DNA from: Streptomyces bluensis
Lineage (GTDB): Bacteria > Actinomycetota > Actinomycetes > Streptomycetales > Streptomycetaceae
Assembly: GCF_014650715.1 (NCBI RefSeq)
Contig: NZ_BMVM01000004.1
Coordinates: 372,001-436,000, forward strand
Reading direction: 5' to 3'
Length of the DNA stretch: 64,000 bases
Both the position numbers and the translations under genes were made by a program. The stretch's first letter is position 1. Every line of letters starts with the position of its first letter. The notes under the pieces were generated by a model. The model saw only the letters and a list, made by a program, of their open reading frames with translations. It searched no databases and was not told the origin of the DNA. Below are positions 16,491 through 26,412 of this stretch, piece after piece.

Positions 16491-17167
16491 GTGCGCTCCC
16501 GGAGGCGGGTCTTCAGGTCCGTGTAGTCGTGGTCGGGGAAGAGCTCCGGAAGCACGTCCAACATGCTGTGCAACTGGTTTGCGATGGTTTCGAATTGCTC
16601 GGATCCTACGGGCGCCTCGGTGAAAAGGTGCTGCCAGCCGAACGCGCCTTTGGTCAGTCGCAACGCCTCAAGGTACTGCCGGTAGTCAAGGCCCATCTTC
16701 CACAGGCCTGTGTTGTCCGACAGCCATACCTCCGGATCCTCGATCCCCGGCTGAAGCCTCAGCGCGACGAAGAAGCCCGAGCCAGTAAACGGGTGCTCGT
16801 CGATGATCCTTAGCTGTTCTCCCATTTCTCGATCCTCATCCGAGTACAAGGAGGACGAGAAGTCAGGCGGATCCTCATGCACGGCGAGCGGTAGCGGCGT
16901 CAGCCTGAACTCTCCTGCGGCGAATGTAAAGGGAGGAACGGTCTGCCATTGACTGCCGAGCATTTCGAAGCGAATGAAGTCGTCGTGGTAGGAGGGGGCG
17001 AGCCGAATTCCTTCCCACTCCTCCAAGTCGTCGAAGGACGACGCGTCCGCAGAAGCCTCAACCTCTCCCACTATCTCGTTGAGTACCTGAGTTCCGGGAC
17101 TTTCTTGCAATTCCTCCAATATTCTCATCCAGCCTTCTTCGTAGGCCGTCAGTTCTCCTATATCCAT
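16487..17167 (-). CDS. Acidic protein of unknown family, candidate immunity protein
   Basis: 226 residues from ATG 17167, with a strong GGGAGG site; this start puts it 16 nt after the stop of the giant DUF4157 gene. The protein is acidic, soluble and Trp/Phe-rich (MDIGELTAYEEGWMRILEEL at the start), with no signal peptide or membrane segment. I do not recognise the family. Its base composition is visibly lower in GC than the surrounding baseplate genes, and this drop continues into the 3' end of the upstream gene. Position, size, acidity and composition all fit an immunity protein acquired together with the toxin C-terminus. The role is inferred. Confidence 0.55.
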   Translation of the reverse strand: MDIGELTAYEEGWMRILEELQESPGTQVLNEIVGEVEASADASSFDDLEEWEGIRLAPSYHDDFIRFEMLGSQWQTVPPFTFAAGEFRLTPLPLAVHEDPPDFSSSLYSDEDREMGEQLRIIDEHPFTGSGFFVALRLQPGIEDPEVWLSDNTGLWKMGLDYRQYLEALRLTKGAFGWQHLFTEAPVGSEQFETIANQLHSMLDVLPELFPDHDYTDLKTRLRERT

Positions 17168-17183
17168 CAGAACCTCCCATTGA

Positions 17184-20100
17184 TCAGAAGACGATTTTTC
17201 CACGGATCTCAGCCTTCTTCAGGAGGCCGATCAATTGCTCACGTGACCTCCGTCCCGCGGGCTTGACATTTTTCAATAGTTCCGTTTCAAGGTGTCCCAT
17301 TCCACTGAAACTCCCGACGCCGCTCCTCGCATGGAGGATCGTCTTCACCCATCGCACCGATATTTTCAGCGCGGCTCGGATCTGGTATTGATTGCCCGTG
17401 TTGAGGTTCACTGAGAGCGGCGACTGAGCGGCACTGCCACTCCACGGCGGCCGATCGAACTGGCCTTTCCACTGTCCGCTCTGACCTGGCTTCCTCTCCC
17501 AGTACCCCTTGGGGTAGTGGTAGGTTCCCCAACGCATGTAAATCTGGCGCGGAAATCCCGGATACTGGTTTCGCAGAATTACGTTGACGTCATACCAGAT
17601 CATGTCCTCAAGCGGCCCGTTCGGTGGCAGCTTCCCGATGGCACGTGCGGCGGGATGCTCCACCCCGTCCCGCGCGCCTTCGTTGTCCGCCTTGCGTGCG
17701 GGCACCAGGTTGGACGTGGAGGCGTGGCCGCCCAAGAGGGCCGTGAGTACGTGCATGCGAACCCAGGCCGCACCCGCTCCAAGGTTCCGCGCGACGATCC
17801 TGTCCCAGCCCAAAGGCCAGGCGTCCGGGCGCTCGGTCGCCTCGGTGCCCCTCTTGACCTTTTTCTGTATGTACGACGCTCTGAACGACTGTGCCACTGT
17901 CCCGTCCGAGAACGGAGGCAGGATCGGTTCCGGCAAAGGCGGTTTACCCGCACCGCGCGAGCGCCGCTCCAACAGTTCGGCAAGTCGTTCCATCAGCCGC
18001 TGAAGGTCACGCAACTGGGTGTCGAAGTCCGAACGTCCACCGCGCTGGTAGATCGGTTCCCCGTACGAACGGTACCGTCTTCCCCTCCCCTTTCCGACTT
18101 CCCTGTCGGGCAGCCGGTCCTGTGCCGCCTCCACTATCGCTCGCTGCGCTTCGGCTCGTTTCCGAGCGGTCTCCTGATCGGTGTGCAGGTCCCGCTGCTC
18201 GGAGATGGGAGGAGAATTGTTCTCATCCCCCCAATTGTCGATATAGGACTTGATCGAAGCCAGAGTGGTCCGCATCGCCAGGTCGGCGCTCTTGCCCTTC
18301 CCGTCGAAGAGCAGTGTGTGAGTCGCGCCGTCCACGGTGCGGAAGCGGACCGTGGGAAGGTCGTAGTCTGTCCTGCCCTCCGGCTCCAACTGTCGGCCCC
18401 GATCCCGCGTCCTCTCCCTGGCCCGGTCCCGGTCCCGTGTCCGGTCCTGCGTACGCCGCCATTGGTTCCGCAGCCGCCGCAGCCGGTCGTTCAGCCGGCT
18501 GCCGAGTGTGCGGCGGGCCCTGCCGAAGAGTCGGTGTGCCGCTCGACGGGCTCTGTTGACAGCCGACTTGATGGTCTGGCGGGCGCGGCGGAGGGGGCGG
18601 GGGCGGTCGGCCGGGCGGCGGTCCTTCTCCCTGTCCTCGGAGCGGCGGTCGCGGTTCCTTTCCTCGGGGCGCTGGTCGGTCCGTCGGTCATCGTCCGGGC
18701 GGCGGCGGTTGTTCGGACGCTGGCTGCCCGGACGCGTGTTCCTAAGGTCGTGGTCGCGGTCGTCCGTGCCAGGGCGCCGGCGGTCGGGGCGCAGGGTGTC
18801 GCGGGCCGGGCCGCGGCGGGTTGGCCCGCCGGAGCGCTCGTCCCGGTCCTCGTCGCGCGTTCGGCGCTCCGCGTCCCGCATCCGCCGCCGGGCCGCGTTG
18901 ACTTCGCGGCCCTCGTTGCGGCGTTCTTCGTCGTCGCGGCGCTTCTTCGGCCTGGTGGTGTGGGCGGGGCGCGGCTTCTTCTCCGGGGCGGGGCGTTTGC
19001 CGGGGCGCGGCCGCGACGGTGGCCGTGATGCCTGGTCCCGGGTGGGCTTGCGCGGGGTCGGGCGGCTCGCGGGACGGTCGTCCACGCGGTCGGCAGGACG
19101 GTCGTTCGGGCGGCCCGAGTCCGGTGTCCGGTCGTCGGGGCGTGTGGGTTCCTGGTCTCTGGGCCTGGTGGGAGTTCCCGGCTGGTCGGGGCTCCCGGAC
19201 GGGCCAGGGCTGGGCTTCCTCTGGCGGAGGTTCTTCAGCATGTCGCCGAGCCGCTCGGCCACCTTGCCCATGAAGCGGCTGACGCCCTCGATCAGGAACT
19301 GGTAGACCAGCTCCAGCAGGGCGACGACACCAGCCGCGACCGCCTTCGCGAAGGGCAGGGCGCCGTTGCCGCTCTTGACGGCCTTCAGGAAGTCCATGAA
19401 GAGACCGAAGGCGGCGAGGATCTCACTGAGCGCACCCCACGCCGTCTGGAGGGCGTCGATGATGGCCATGACCCAGCCGGCGCCGGGGATCAGCCTTGCG
19501 ACCACCTTCTCGACGACCAGGACGCCGATGATGAGGGGCAGTTGGGGCAGCGCCTCGTCCCAGGCCATCTGTGCCATCTGCTCGACGGTGACGCCGCCGG
19601 AGATCAGCTCCTGGAAGTCCTCCATCGGGATGCCGATGATCTCCTGGACCTTCTGGTTGAACCAGGCCTTGACGGCGGTCTTGATCTCCTCGAAGAGGTA
19701 TTCCTTGGCGCCGGTCTCCGCGGCGGCCCCGGCCTTGCTGATCCAGTCGCCCGGGTCGGAGACGATGTCGTTGAAGATGGCGGCCCATTCGCCGAGGGCC
19801 GCGACGGCCGCAGCACCGAACTCCAGGGCTCCCACAGTGACGGTTTCGGCGATGTCGACGGCCGCCAGCATGCCGGATTCCAGCACGTCGAGCCCGGCCA
19901 GCAGGGCGCCGCACAACCCGTCGAGCAGGGTACCCGCGACTTCCTTGAGCGCGTCCGCCGCCTCGTTGACCTTCTGTACGGCCCAGTCGCGCCCCTCGTT
20001 GATGGTGTTGCGCCACTTGTCGCGCATCGCCGGGTAGTCGGCGAGGAGTTCGTCTCCGAGGGCGATCAGCGCGTCGGCAAACAGGTTGATCTGGTCGATG

Positions 20101-23100
20101 ACCCAGTTGCGGGCATCGTCGATGAGTTTGAAGACCTGTGCTTTGAATTCCTCGATGAGGTCGGTGACGACCTGACGGGCCCTCTCGAAGATGCTCTTGA
20201 TCGCGTTCTTGAGTTCCTCGAAGAACTCTTTCAGCTTCTCGATAGCCTCTTCGAGCCAGTTGTCGGCGTCGCTCTTGCCGTCCTCCTGCTTCTGCTCCGC
20301 CTCCTGTTCGGCGTTGGTCTGCTCGTCCTCGATCCTCTGGTTGTCGTCCTCAGTCCGCTTGTCGACGTCCTTGTCGGTCTGCTCCTGCTTGTCGTCGATG
20401 TCCTTGCGGACCTGCTCGTACTTCTTGCCCTTCTTGCCGTCGATCTCCGCGGCCTTGTCGTCCTGCTCCTTGCGCCAGTTGTCGCGGGAGTCGGCGATGT
20501 CGGAGCGGCCCTGGTCGCGGGCCTCGGCCTGCTTCTTGCTGCTGGCAGTGACCTCCCGCTGGAGGTCCCGGTCGTGCTGCTGCCGGTCCTGCGTAGCCTT
20601 CTTGTCCTTGGCCTGACGCTCCTGCGTCATCTTCTGGTGACCTTGGGCGAAGCCCGCCTGGATCTGTGGGCCGCGGTCGTGCTCGGCCACAGCAGACGCG
20701 GACTCGATCGGCACCCCGCCCCCGGACACCGACCGGGCACCGCCCGCGCCCGCGGTCTTCTTCCCGCCGGGCACCTTGCCGGTCAGGGTCTCCTTGGGCA
20801 CGTCCGGATAGATCTGGTCCTCGCCCATCGGGCGGGCCGCGTCCTCACGGCCGGCCTGGTGCAGCTCGGTCTTCCGCTCGTCGAGCTTCTGGCTCTGCTC
20901 GTCCGTGCGCTGCGGGTCCGAGTCGTTCTCCAGCGGCAGCCTCGGGGCGTCACCCACGCGGGCGTTCTGCAGGCCCTCGTCCTTGGTAGGGAGCCCGAGT
21001 ATGGAGTCAATGAGGTCGTCGAGCGGCAGGATCTCCTTCAGAAGTCTGCCGAAGAGCTGGGCGCCGATCGTCACGGCGATGTCCCACCAGCTCGGCTCAG
21101 GCACGTTCGCGCCTGGAACCTCGCCTTCCGGCTTCTGTTCGCCGGTGATCTCGGGTGTCTGACCGGGAGCCGCCTTGGTGCGGGCGACCTTCGCATTCGT
21201 GTACGTGCCGGGGGCAGACGCGGTCGGGCCACCGGGAACGGTGCGCGGCGAACCGGACGGCCGCTGTGTGGTCGGCGGCGCCTTGCGCAGGGCCGTGCGC
21301 TCCTTTTCGACGGAGCGGCCCACCGCACCGTCGACTCCTTTGAGCGTCTCAACTGCTTGGTGGGGCTTCAGCGACCCCGCCGTGGCCAGCCCCGACTCGG
21401 GGGTGGCGTTGGAGACGTCCGGGGCCGGGGCCTCCTTCTTGGGCTTCGACCCGCCCACCGCGGGGCGGCCACCGCTGCGGCCACCGGCTCGTACGGGCGC
21501 GGGTGCCGGGGCCGTACGACCGCCACCTCCGCCACCGCGGCGCGACACGGTCCTCGCGGCCTGCCGTGCAGCCTGCCGCTTACTGCCAGTTGGCCGGGCC
21601 CGCGAGCCCGTGGATCCGCCCGACGAGCCACCGGATCCCGGGGACTCGGTGGCTTTGGGGGTGTTGGTCCTCGCTTCCGGCCCCGCGGAGCTGGCAGGAG
21701 GGCCGTTACCCGGTGTGAGTTTCGGGGCGGCGGCGGGACCTGGCGTGGAGACATGGTCGGGGCCAGTCCCGGGCCCGGAAGACGTGGCGGGTCCCTTGCC
21801 CTCCGTGACGTCACCCTCGCTGGGGGCGGGGGTCTCCGGGTCGCTCTTGCCTTGGTCCGCGCCGCTGGCACCCCTGCTGGCCCCGATGCTCGCCGGGTCC
21901 TCGGCGGCCGCGTCGTCCTGCTTCTGCGCCTTGTCGGCTCCGGCGCTCGTCTCCGGCCCACCGCGACGGTCGGGTTTGCCGGCTTCCGGCTTCCCGGCGG
22001 TGTCGGCCCGGCCCGTGCCCTCCGCCGGGGCAGGCTCGGACGACGGCGAACCGGCTCCTTGTGTACGGGCGTCCTCGCCCGCCCTGGCCAACTGGTCGGG
22101 CGCGGCCGGCTCACCGACTGCCGCGGCCGCCCCGGTCGCCGCAGCATCCGAGGCCCTGGCCTCCTCATCGCGCCGCGCGTCCTCAGCGTCCTCCTTGCGT
22201 TCGTCCGCCTGCTTCCGGGCCCCGTCCGCCCCGCCGACGTCCGACACCGAGGTGCCTCCTTCCGCACCCGGCGACGCCGTACCCAGTCCATCGCCGATTC
22301 CGGACAGGCCCGCGTCCTGCGCGTCGGTCGTACCGCTCAGGATGTCCTCAAAGGACTCGCTGTCGCCTGCCTCCTCCTCGGCGCGTGACGCAGCATCCCT
22401 GGACGTGTCGGGCTCTGTCGCCTGCGGAGCGGTGTCCGGCGCCGGAGCCACGTCCACGGACGACAGGCTGGGCAGAGGGGCCGTACCCTTGCGCCGTTCC
22501 TCGACAAGGTTCGGGTTTTTCGCCGCGTCCGTGTAACCGACGAGGTCGACATCGGGCACGGGCTCCAGGCTGGCCGATGCGGGCGTGTGGCTGCCCCTCT
22601 CTTGCTCCGCACCGTCCTGTTCGGACTCCGATTCCAGACCCAACGGCTCGTCGTCGGCGTCTTGCTGGTTCTCCGGGTCCCCCGCCGTCCGGGCCATACC
22701 GGAGTCGCCTCCGGTCCGGGACTTCTCGCCGGGCTCGGCCCCGCTGCGGTCCACAGCGCCGGGGGCTGCGGCCTGCCGACCCGCCACCTCGCCCGCACCC
22801 GCGTCCTGGCGCTGCTCCTGCTCGACGGCCTGCTTCTCCGGCTCCTGCGCAGCCTCGTCCGGACTGTCCGCGTCCTCCCCGGCGTCGCGCTCGTCCTGCT
22901 TGTCCTGGTCCTGCTGCTCGCGCTCGGTGTCCGAGGCGTCCTTGCCTTCTTCCGCAGCGTCCTTCTGCGCGTCCCGGCCGGAGGCGTCCTTGTCCTCCTG
23001 CTGGTCCTGCGATCGCTCCTGCTGCTGCTTCGCACTCTCCTGCTGACGCGTGGGCGAACCTGCGCCGCCCTGAGCGTTCTCCTGGCCAGCGTCGTACATG

Positions 23101-24104
23101 GATCCGTCGCGGCCCCCGGCCGCCTCGTCCCGGCCGCCTCCGGGCGCGGTCCGCCCGTCCTGCTGTCCCCCTCCGGGCCTGCCGTTGTCGTTCTCGGGTA
23201 CGTCTCTTTCGCGGTCCTGGGAATCGCCCGCCTCGGCCTCGGACTCCTCCCCTGCCCGCTCTTCCTCGATCTCCTCCGCCGCGCCAGGCACGGCCAAGGG
23301 GGCCGCCGCGGCCTCCATCGGCAACGGCCCCGCCTGCTCCGTCTCCTCCACGACCTCCAGCAACCGGTCGATGACAGGTGCGGGCAGCCGCACCTCCAAC
23401 CGGTCGAGGACGGTGTCCTGGACCTCCGGTGCCATCTGCGCCAGCTGGATCCGCACCCGGCCCGACCAGTCCTCCGGGTCCCCGCGCAGGGAGCGCAAGA
23501 TGCCGTTCGCCACGCGATCGACAAGGGTCGCGGGGTCCAGCGCCTCCATACGGCGCCGGTCCGCGTCCACCGTCGCGTACCGCAGCCAGCCCGGTGTCGC
23601 CTGCCCCTCCTCGACCTCCGGCACGGAGTCACGTGCCGCCTCGGGACGTGCGAGGTCCTGTGCCGCCGACTCCGCCTCCCGCTCGATCGCCTGCTGGGGC
23701 AGGCTCACGGCACCCAGTTCGCGTCCGGCGCGCAACGCGCCCAGGCCGTGCGGGTTCTGGACCGTGTGCAGCAGCTCGTGGGCGAGCAGGCGGTGGCCCT
23801 CCGCCGTGCCCGGTCGGTAGGCGCCCTCGCGGAAGAAGACGTCCTGGCCCACGGCGACCGCGTCCGCGCCGAGGAGGTCCGTGAGCTGTCCGGCGTCGCG
23901 GCCCGTGTGCAGGCGTACGCGGCTCAGGTCGTGGCCGAGTTGCTCCTCCAGTTCCCTCCGCACCCCCGGGTCGAGGGGCTGGCCCGCGCCGCTGACGATG
24001 TCCTTCGGCTCGGGAGTACGGGACTTGGCGGCCCGCTCCTTACGCTTGCGGCGGCGCTCTTCGGCCGATTGCTCCGAACGGTCCTGCTGCGTCTGGGAGG
24101 TCAT
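17184..24104 (-). CDS. Giant DUF4157 eCIS-associated protein with toxin-like C-terminus
   Basis: 2306 residues from ATG 24104, with GGGGAGGTGA upstream. Residues about 35-150 are a DUF4157 (eCIS core) domain with the metalloprotease-like motif HELLHT at 109-114. About 150-1000 is low-complexity Asp/Glu/Gln/Ala/Pro-rich sequence. About 1150-1270 is highly charged and probably coiled coil (KKQAEARDQGRSDIADSRDN). About 1290-1630 is amphipathic to strongly hydrophobic, for example LPLIIGVLVVEKVVARLIPG, and could aid translocation. An Arg/Pro/Asp-rich linker (about 1640-1900) precedes a folded C-terminal region (about 1910-2306). That region contains MHVLTALLGGHASTSNLVPA, the H-x-L...GG...NLxP pattern seen in some nuclease-like polymorphic toxins. 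Likely the eCIS payload; nuclease activity is inference. Confidence 0.85.
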   Translation of the reverse strand: MTSQTQQDRSEQSAEERRRKRKERAAKSRTPEPKDIVSGAGQPLDPGVRRELEEQLGHDLSRVRLHTGRDAGQLTDLLGADAVAVGQDVFFREGAYRPGTAEGHRLLAHELLHTVQNPHGLGALRAGRELGAVSLPQQAIEREAESAAQDLARPEAARDSVPEVEEGQATPGWLRYATVDADRRRMEALDPATLVDRVANGILRSLRGDPEDWSGRVRIQLAQMAPEVQDTVLDRLEVRLPAPVIDRLLEVVEETEQAGPLPMEAAAAPLAVPGAAEEIEEERAGEESEAEAGDSQDRERDVPENDNGRPGGGQQDGRTAPGGGRDEAAGGRDGSMYDAGQENAQGGAGSPTRQQESAKQQQERSQDQQEDKDASGRDAQKDAAEEGKDASDTEREQQDQDKQDERDAGEDADSPDEAAQEPEKQAVEQEQRQDAGAGEVAGRQAAAPGAVDRSGAEPGEKSRTGGDSGMARTAGDPENQQDADDEPLGLESESEQDGAEQERGSHTPASASLEPVPDVDLVGYTDAAKNPNLVEERRKGTAPLPSLSSVDVAPAPDTAPQATEPDTSRDAASRAEEEAGDSESFEDILSGTTDAQDAGLSGIGDGLGTASPGAEGGTSVSDVGGADGARKQADERKEDAEDARRDEEARASDAAATGAAAAVGEPAAPDQLARAGEDARTQGAGSPSSEPAPAEGTGRADTAGKPEAGKPDRRGGPETSAGADKAQKQDDAAAEDPASIGASRGASGADQGKSDPETPAPSEGDVTEGKGPATSSGPGTGPDHVSTPGPAAAPKLTPGNGPPASSAGPEARTNTPKATESPGSGGSSGGSTGSRARPTGSKRQAARQAARTVSRRGGGGGGRTAPAPAPVRAGGRSGGRPAVGGSKPKKEAPAPDVSNATPESGLATAGSLKPHQAVETLKGVDGAVGRSVEKERTALRKAPPTTQRPSGSPRTVPGGPTASAPGTYTNAKVARTKAAPGQTPEITGEQKPEGEVPGANVPEPSWWDIAVTIGAQLFGRLLKEILPLDDLIDSILGLPTKDEGLQNARVGDAPRLPLENDSDPQRTDEQSQKLDERKTELHQAGREDAARPMGEDQIYPDVPKETLTGKVPGGKKTAGAGGARSVSGGGVPIESASAVAEHDRGPQIQAGFAQGHQKMTQERQAKDKKATQDRQQHDRDLQREVTASSKKQAEARDQGRSDIADSRDNWRKEQDDKAAEIDGKKGKKYEQVRKDIDDKQEQTDKDVDKRTEDDNQRIEDEQTNAEQEAEQKQEDGKSDADNWLEEAIEKLKEFFEELKNAIKSIFERARQVVTDLIEEFKAQVFKLIDDARNWVIDQINLFADALIALGDELLADYPAMRDKWRNTINEGRDWAVQKVNEAADALKEVAGTLLDGLCGALLAGLDVLESGMLAAVDIAETVTVGALEFGAAAVAALGEWAAIFNDIVSDPGDWISKAGAAAETGAKEYLFEEIKTAVKAWFNQKVQEIIGIPMEDFQELISGGVTVEQMAQMAWDEALPQLPLIIGVLVVEKVVARLIPGAGWVMAIIDALQTAWGALSEILAAFGLFMDFLKAVKSGNGALPFAKAVAAGVVALLELVYQFLIEGVSRFMGKVAERLGDMLKNLRQRKPSPGPSGSPDQPGTPTRPRDQEPTRPDDRTPDSGRPNDRPADRVDDRPASRPTPRKPTRDQASRPPSRPRPGKRPAPEKKPRPAHTTRPKKRRDDEERRNEGREVNAARRRMRDAERRTRDEDRDERSGGPTRRGPARDTLRPDRRRPGTDDRDHDLRNTRPGSQRPNNRRRPDDDRRTDQRPEERNRDRRSEDREKDRRPADRPRPLRRARQTIKSAVNRARRAAHRLFGRARRTLGSRLNDRLRRLRNQWRRTQDRTRDRDRARERTRDRGRQLEPEGRTDYDLPTVRFRTVDGATHTLLFDGKGKSADLAMRTTLASIKSYIDNWGDENNSPPISEQRDLHTDQETARKRAEAQRAIVEAAQDRLPDREVGKGRGRRYRSYGEPIYQRGGRSDFDTQLRDLQRLMERLAELLERRSRGAGKPPLPEPILPPFSDGTVAQSFRASYIQKKVKRGTEATERPDAWPLGWDRIVARNLGAGAAWVRMHVLTALLGGHASTSNLVPARKADNEGARDGVEHPAARAIGKLPPNGPLEDMIWYDVNVILRNQYPGFPRQIYMRWGTYHYPKGYWERKPGQSGQWKGQFDRPPWSGSAAQSPLSVNLNTGNQYQIRAALKISVRWVKTILHARSGVGSFSGMGHLETELLKNVKPAGRRSREQLIGLLKKAEIRGKIVF

Positions 24105-24385
24105 CGCGTCACCTCCCCGTGGCCGCTCAGCCCCTCGTGCACGACGCGTGCCAGTTCCTGGCCCAGGCGGCGGGACGAGAGGCCGGCGGGCAGGGGCGGG
24201 AGCCCGGACAGCGCGTCCAGGGTCAGGGGGCCGTCGGTCGCCAGCGGTACGCCGTGCCTCTCCACCAGTCGGGTCAGCTCGCGCTCGAACGCGGCCGTGA
24301 CCCGCTCGGGGTCCACCCGGAAGCCGCTCAGGGCGAGTTCGCCGATCTCCACTCGTATCGCCGAAGGCTCCCTGTTCACACCCAT
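24101..24385 (-). CDS. Small protein of unknown function between AAA+ ATPase and DUF4157 protein
   Basis: 94 residues from ATG 24385, with GGGGGAGGT upstream. It overlaps the ATPase stop by 10 nt and the DUF4157 start by 4 nt, so it is translationally coupled to both. The sequence VRVEIGELALSGFRV-like near the start (residues 11-24) followed by an amphipathic helix (FERELTRLVERHG) and LDALSGLPPLPAGLSSRRLG resembles short accessory proteins found beside AAA+ ATPases in tail-like loci. It could be an adaptor or chaperone that loads the large protein. No named family recognised. Confidence 0.65.
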   Translation of the reverse strand: MGVNREPSAIRVEIGELALSGFRVDPERVTAAFERELTRLVERHGVPLATDGPLTLDALSGLPPLPAGLSSRRLGQELARVVHEGLSGHGEVTR

Positions 24386-26379
24386 CCCCGTACCTCCCCC
24401 GGTGTCAGGGACCGCTCCAGCTTCAGGTACTCCGTTCGGGCCGCCGCGAGCATGTGACGCATCTGGAGGCGGTCCCCCTCCTCGGCGGCGAGGAAGGCGC
24501 CCGACAGCGCGATGTTGCGGATCGAGCCGCCCGCCACCGTGAGCTGGGCGAGCAGCTCCGGGTCGATGTCCTTCACTGGGGCCTGCGGTGGCAGTACGCG
24601 GCGCCAGATCTCGGCTCGCTCGTGCTCCGCCGGGAACGGGAAGTCGACTACGAAGCGGATGCGGCGCAGGAAGGCGTTGTCCAGGGCCTTCTTCATGTTG
24701 GTGGTGAGGATGGCCAGGCCGCGGTAGGCTTCCATCCGCATGAGGAGGTAGCTGACCTCCAGGTTGGCGTACCGGTCGTGGCTGTCCTTCACCTCGCTGC
24801 GCTTGCCGAACAGCGCGTCGGCCTCGTCGAAGAGGAGGAGTGCGCCGCCTCGTTCCGCCGCGTCGAAGACCCTGCGGAGGTTCTTCTCCGTCTCGCCGAT
24901 GTACTTGCTGACCACCTGGGACAGGTCGACGATGAACAGGTCCAGGCCGAGTTCCTTCGCCATGACCTCGGCTGCCAGCGTTTTGCCCGTACCCGAGCCG
25001 CCCGCGAAGAGTGCCGTGACGCCGAGGCCCCGGCGCAGCGTCCCGGCGAAGCCCCACTCCTGGTGGACCGTCGGGCGCTGGCGTACGTGCGCCACGATCT
25101 CGCGCAGTACGCTCGTCTGCCGGTCGTGCAGGACCAGGTCGTGCCAGCCCGCCTGGGGTTCGATGCGGCGGCCCAGTTCGTCCATGCCGATCCGTGCCTC
25201 GTCGAGACCGGCGCGCCAGGCGAGTTCGGCGGCGTCGAGTTCGTCCTCGTGGGGCAGGTCGCGGCGTACGGCGGCCGCAGCGGACCGTATGACGTGCGGC
25301 GGCAGCTGGAACTGGGCCACCAGGGAGCGGAGTTCAGAGGCGCGCAAGTCGGCGACATCCTCGAACGCGGCTGTCCAAACGCCCAGTTGTTCTTCCTCGT
25401 CCAGGCGCGGGACCGTCACGCGGGCGCCGTGCGGGCGTTCCGAGCGCAAGGGGTCCTCGCTCGACACGACGAGTGGTACGGCGGCCCCGGACAGGAACGA
25501 CTCCGTCGCCGAGCGCTGGTCCCGGTCCAGTTCGCCCGCCTCGACCAGCAGTGCGGCGGGGAGGAGGATCGCCTCGCGCTGCCACAGGCGGGCCAGGCGG
25601 TCGCGTTCGGCTGGGTCGGTCGGGACGTCCTCGGCGGCCATCGCGTAGAGCCCGAGCCCTGAACGGGCGGCGGCCGCTGCGGCGATATCGGCCCGGCTGC
25701 GCAGGTCGCCGCCGGTCAGCTGGGCCAGCGGCGGGGCGTCGGGGCTCGTGCCCGTCGTCCAGCCGGCAGCCACCCGGTTCGCGGCCATGTCGTACGACGG
25801 CGGCAGCGCGTCCGGTACCGGTACGCGGCGCAACTGGCCGTGCAATCGGGCGTCCAGGTAGGGCGAGTCCAGCAGGAAGTGCAGGATGCGTTCGTCGAGG
25901 CGGAGCCGGGACGTCGTCAGGCGTGTCTCGTCGTCCAGTTCGACGATGCGCCAGCGCCGCAGCGGCGCCACGGGGGTGAGCGCGCTCCAGTGCGGCTCCT
26001 CCAGCGCGGCCAGGGCGAGCGAGAACGTGGGGTAAGCCCGCTCCCGGTCACCGCAGGCGGCGGCGCACCGGGCCGCGGTCGTGGGCTCCAACTCGTGGGC
26101 GGCGGTGAGGAGGACGAGGTCGCGCTCGAAGGGGGTGAGGCCGAAGCAGGCGGCGAGGGCGTCGAGCGGGGCGGTTCCGGGGCCGGCGACCGCGGGGGCG
26201 GCGTCCGGTACACCCGCGTCGTCCTGAGCGCCGTCGACGCGCGCCGCGTGAGCGTCGACTCGGGCCAGGACGCGCTGGATCTCGGCAGTCAGCGTCGACC
26301 CGCCGTCCCGTGCGGCGGCGGTGCCCGGCTGCCGCGTTCCCCGCGCTCCCCGAGCTCCCCGCGTTCCCTGCTCTCCCAT
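24376..26379 (-). CDS. cis15: AAA+ ATPase of the eCIS (Cis15/Afp15-like)
   Basis: 667 residues from ATG 26379; GTG 26406 is possible but has a poor ribosome site. The N-terminal 400 residues form the helical/winged part common to Afp15-like ATPases. The C-terminal AAA+ module has Walker A GGSGTGKT (about 460-467), Walker B LLLFDEAD (about 514-521) and sensor ILTTN with a following LRRIRF arginine region. These ATPases are needed for particle assembly or cargo loading; they are not sheath-recycling ClpV. It lies directly upstream of the small protein and the giant DUF4157 gene, which suits a loading role. Confidence 0.94.
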   Translation of the reverse strand: MGEQGTRGARGARGTRQPGTAAARDGGSTLTAEIQRVLARVDAHAARVDGAQDDAGVPDAAPAVAGPGTAPLDALAACFGLTPFERDLVLLTAAHELEPTTAARCAAACGDRERAYPTFSLALAALEEPHWSALTPVAPLRRWRIVELDDETRLTTSRLRLDERILHFLLDSPYLDARLHGQLRRVPVPDALPPSYDMAANRVAAGWTTGTSPDAPPLAQLTGGDLRSRADIAAAAAARSGLGLYAMAAEDVPTDPAERDRLARLWQREAILLPAALLVEAGELDRDQRSATESFLSGAAVPLVVSSEDPLRSERPHGARVTVPRLDEEEQLGVWTAAFEDVADLRASELRSLVAQFQLPPHVIRSAAAAVRRDLPHEDELDAAELAWRAGLDEARIGMDELGRRIEPQAGWHDLVLHDRQTSVLREIVAHVRQRPTVHQEWGFAGTLRRGLGVTALFAGGSGTGKTLAAEVMAKELGLDLFIVDLSQVVSKYIGETEKNLRRVFDAAERGGALLLFDEADALFGKRSEVKDSHDRYANLEVSYLLMRMEAYRGLAILTTNMKKALDNAFLRRIRFVVDFPFPAEHERAEIWRRVLPPQAPVKDIDPELLAQLTVAGGSIRNIALSGAFLAAEEGDRLQMRHMLAAARTEYLKLERSLTPGEVRGWV

Positions 26380-26412
26380 GTCCTCACCTGCCCCCGTCGG
26401 TCCCACGTGGCC

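Noticed and set aside
19542..22388. A 948-codon plus-strand frame opposite the DUF4157 gene.
   Set aside because: Leu/Val/Gly-rich low-complexity translation, no motif, and the opposite strand is a clearly real gene with a strong start.
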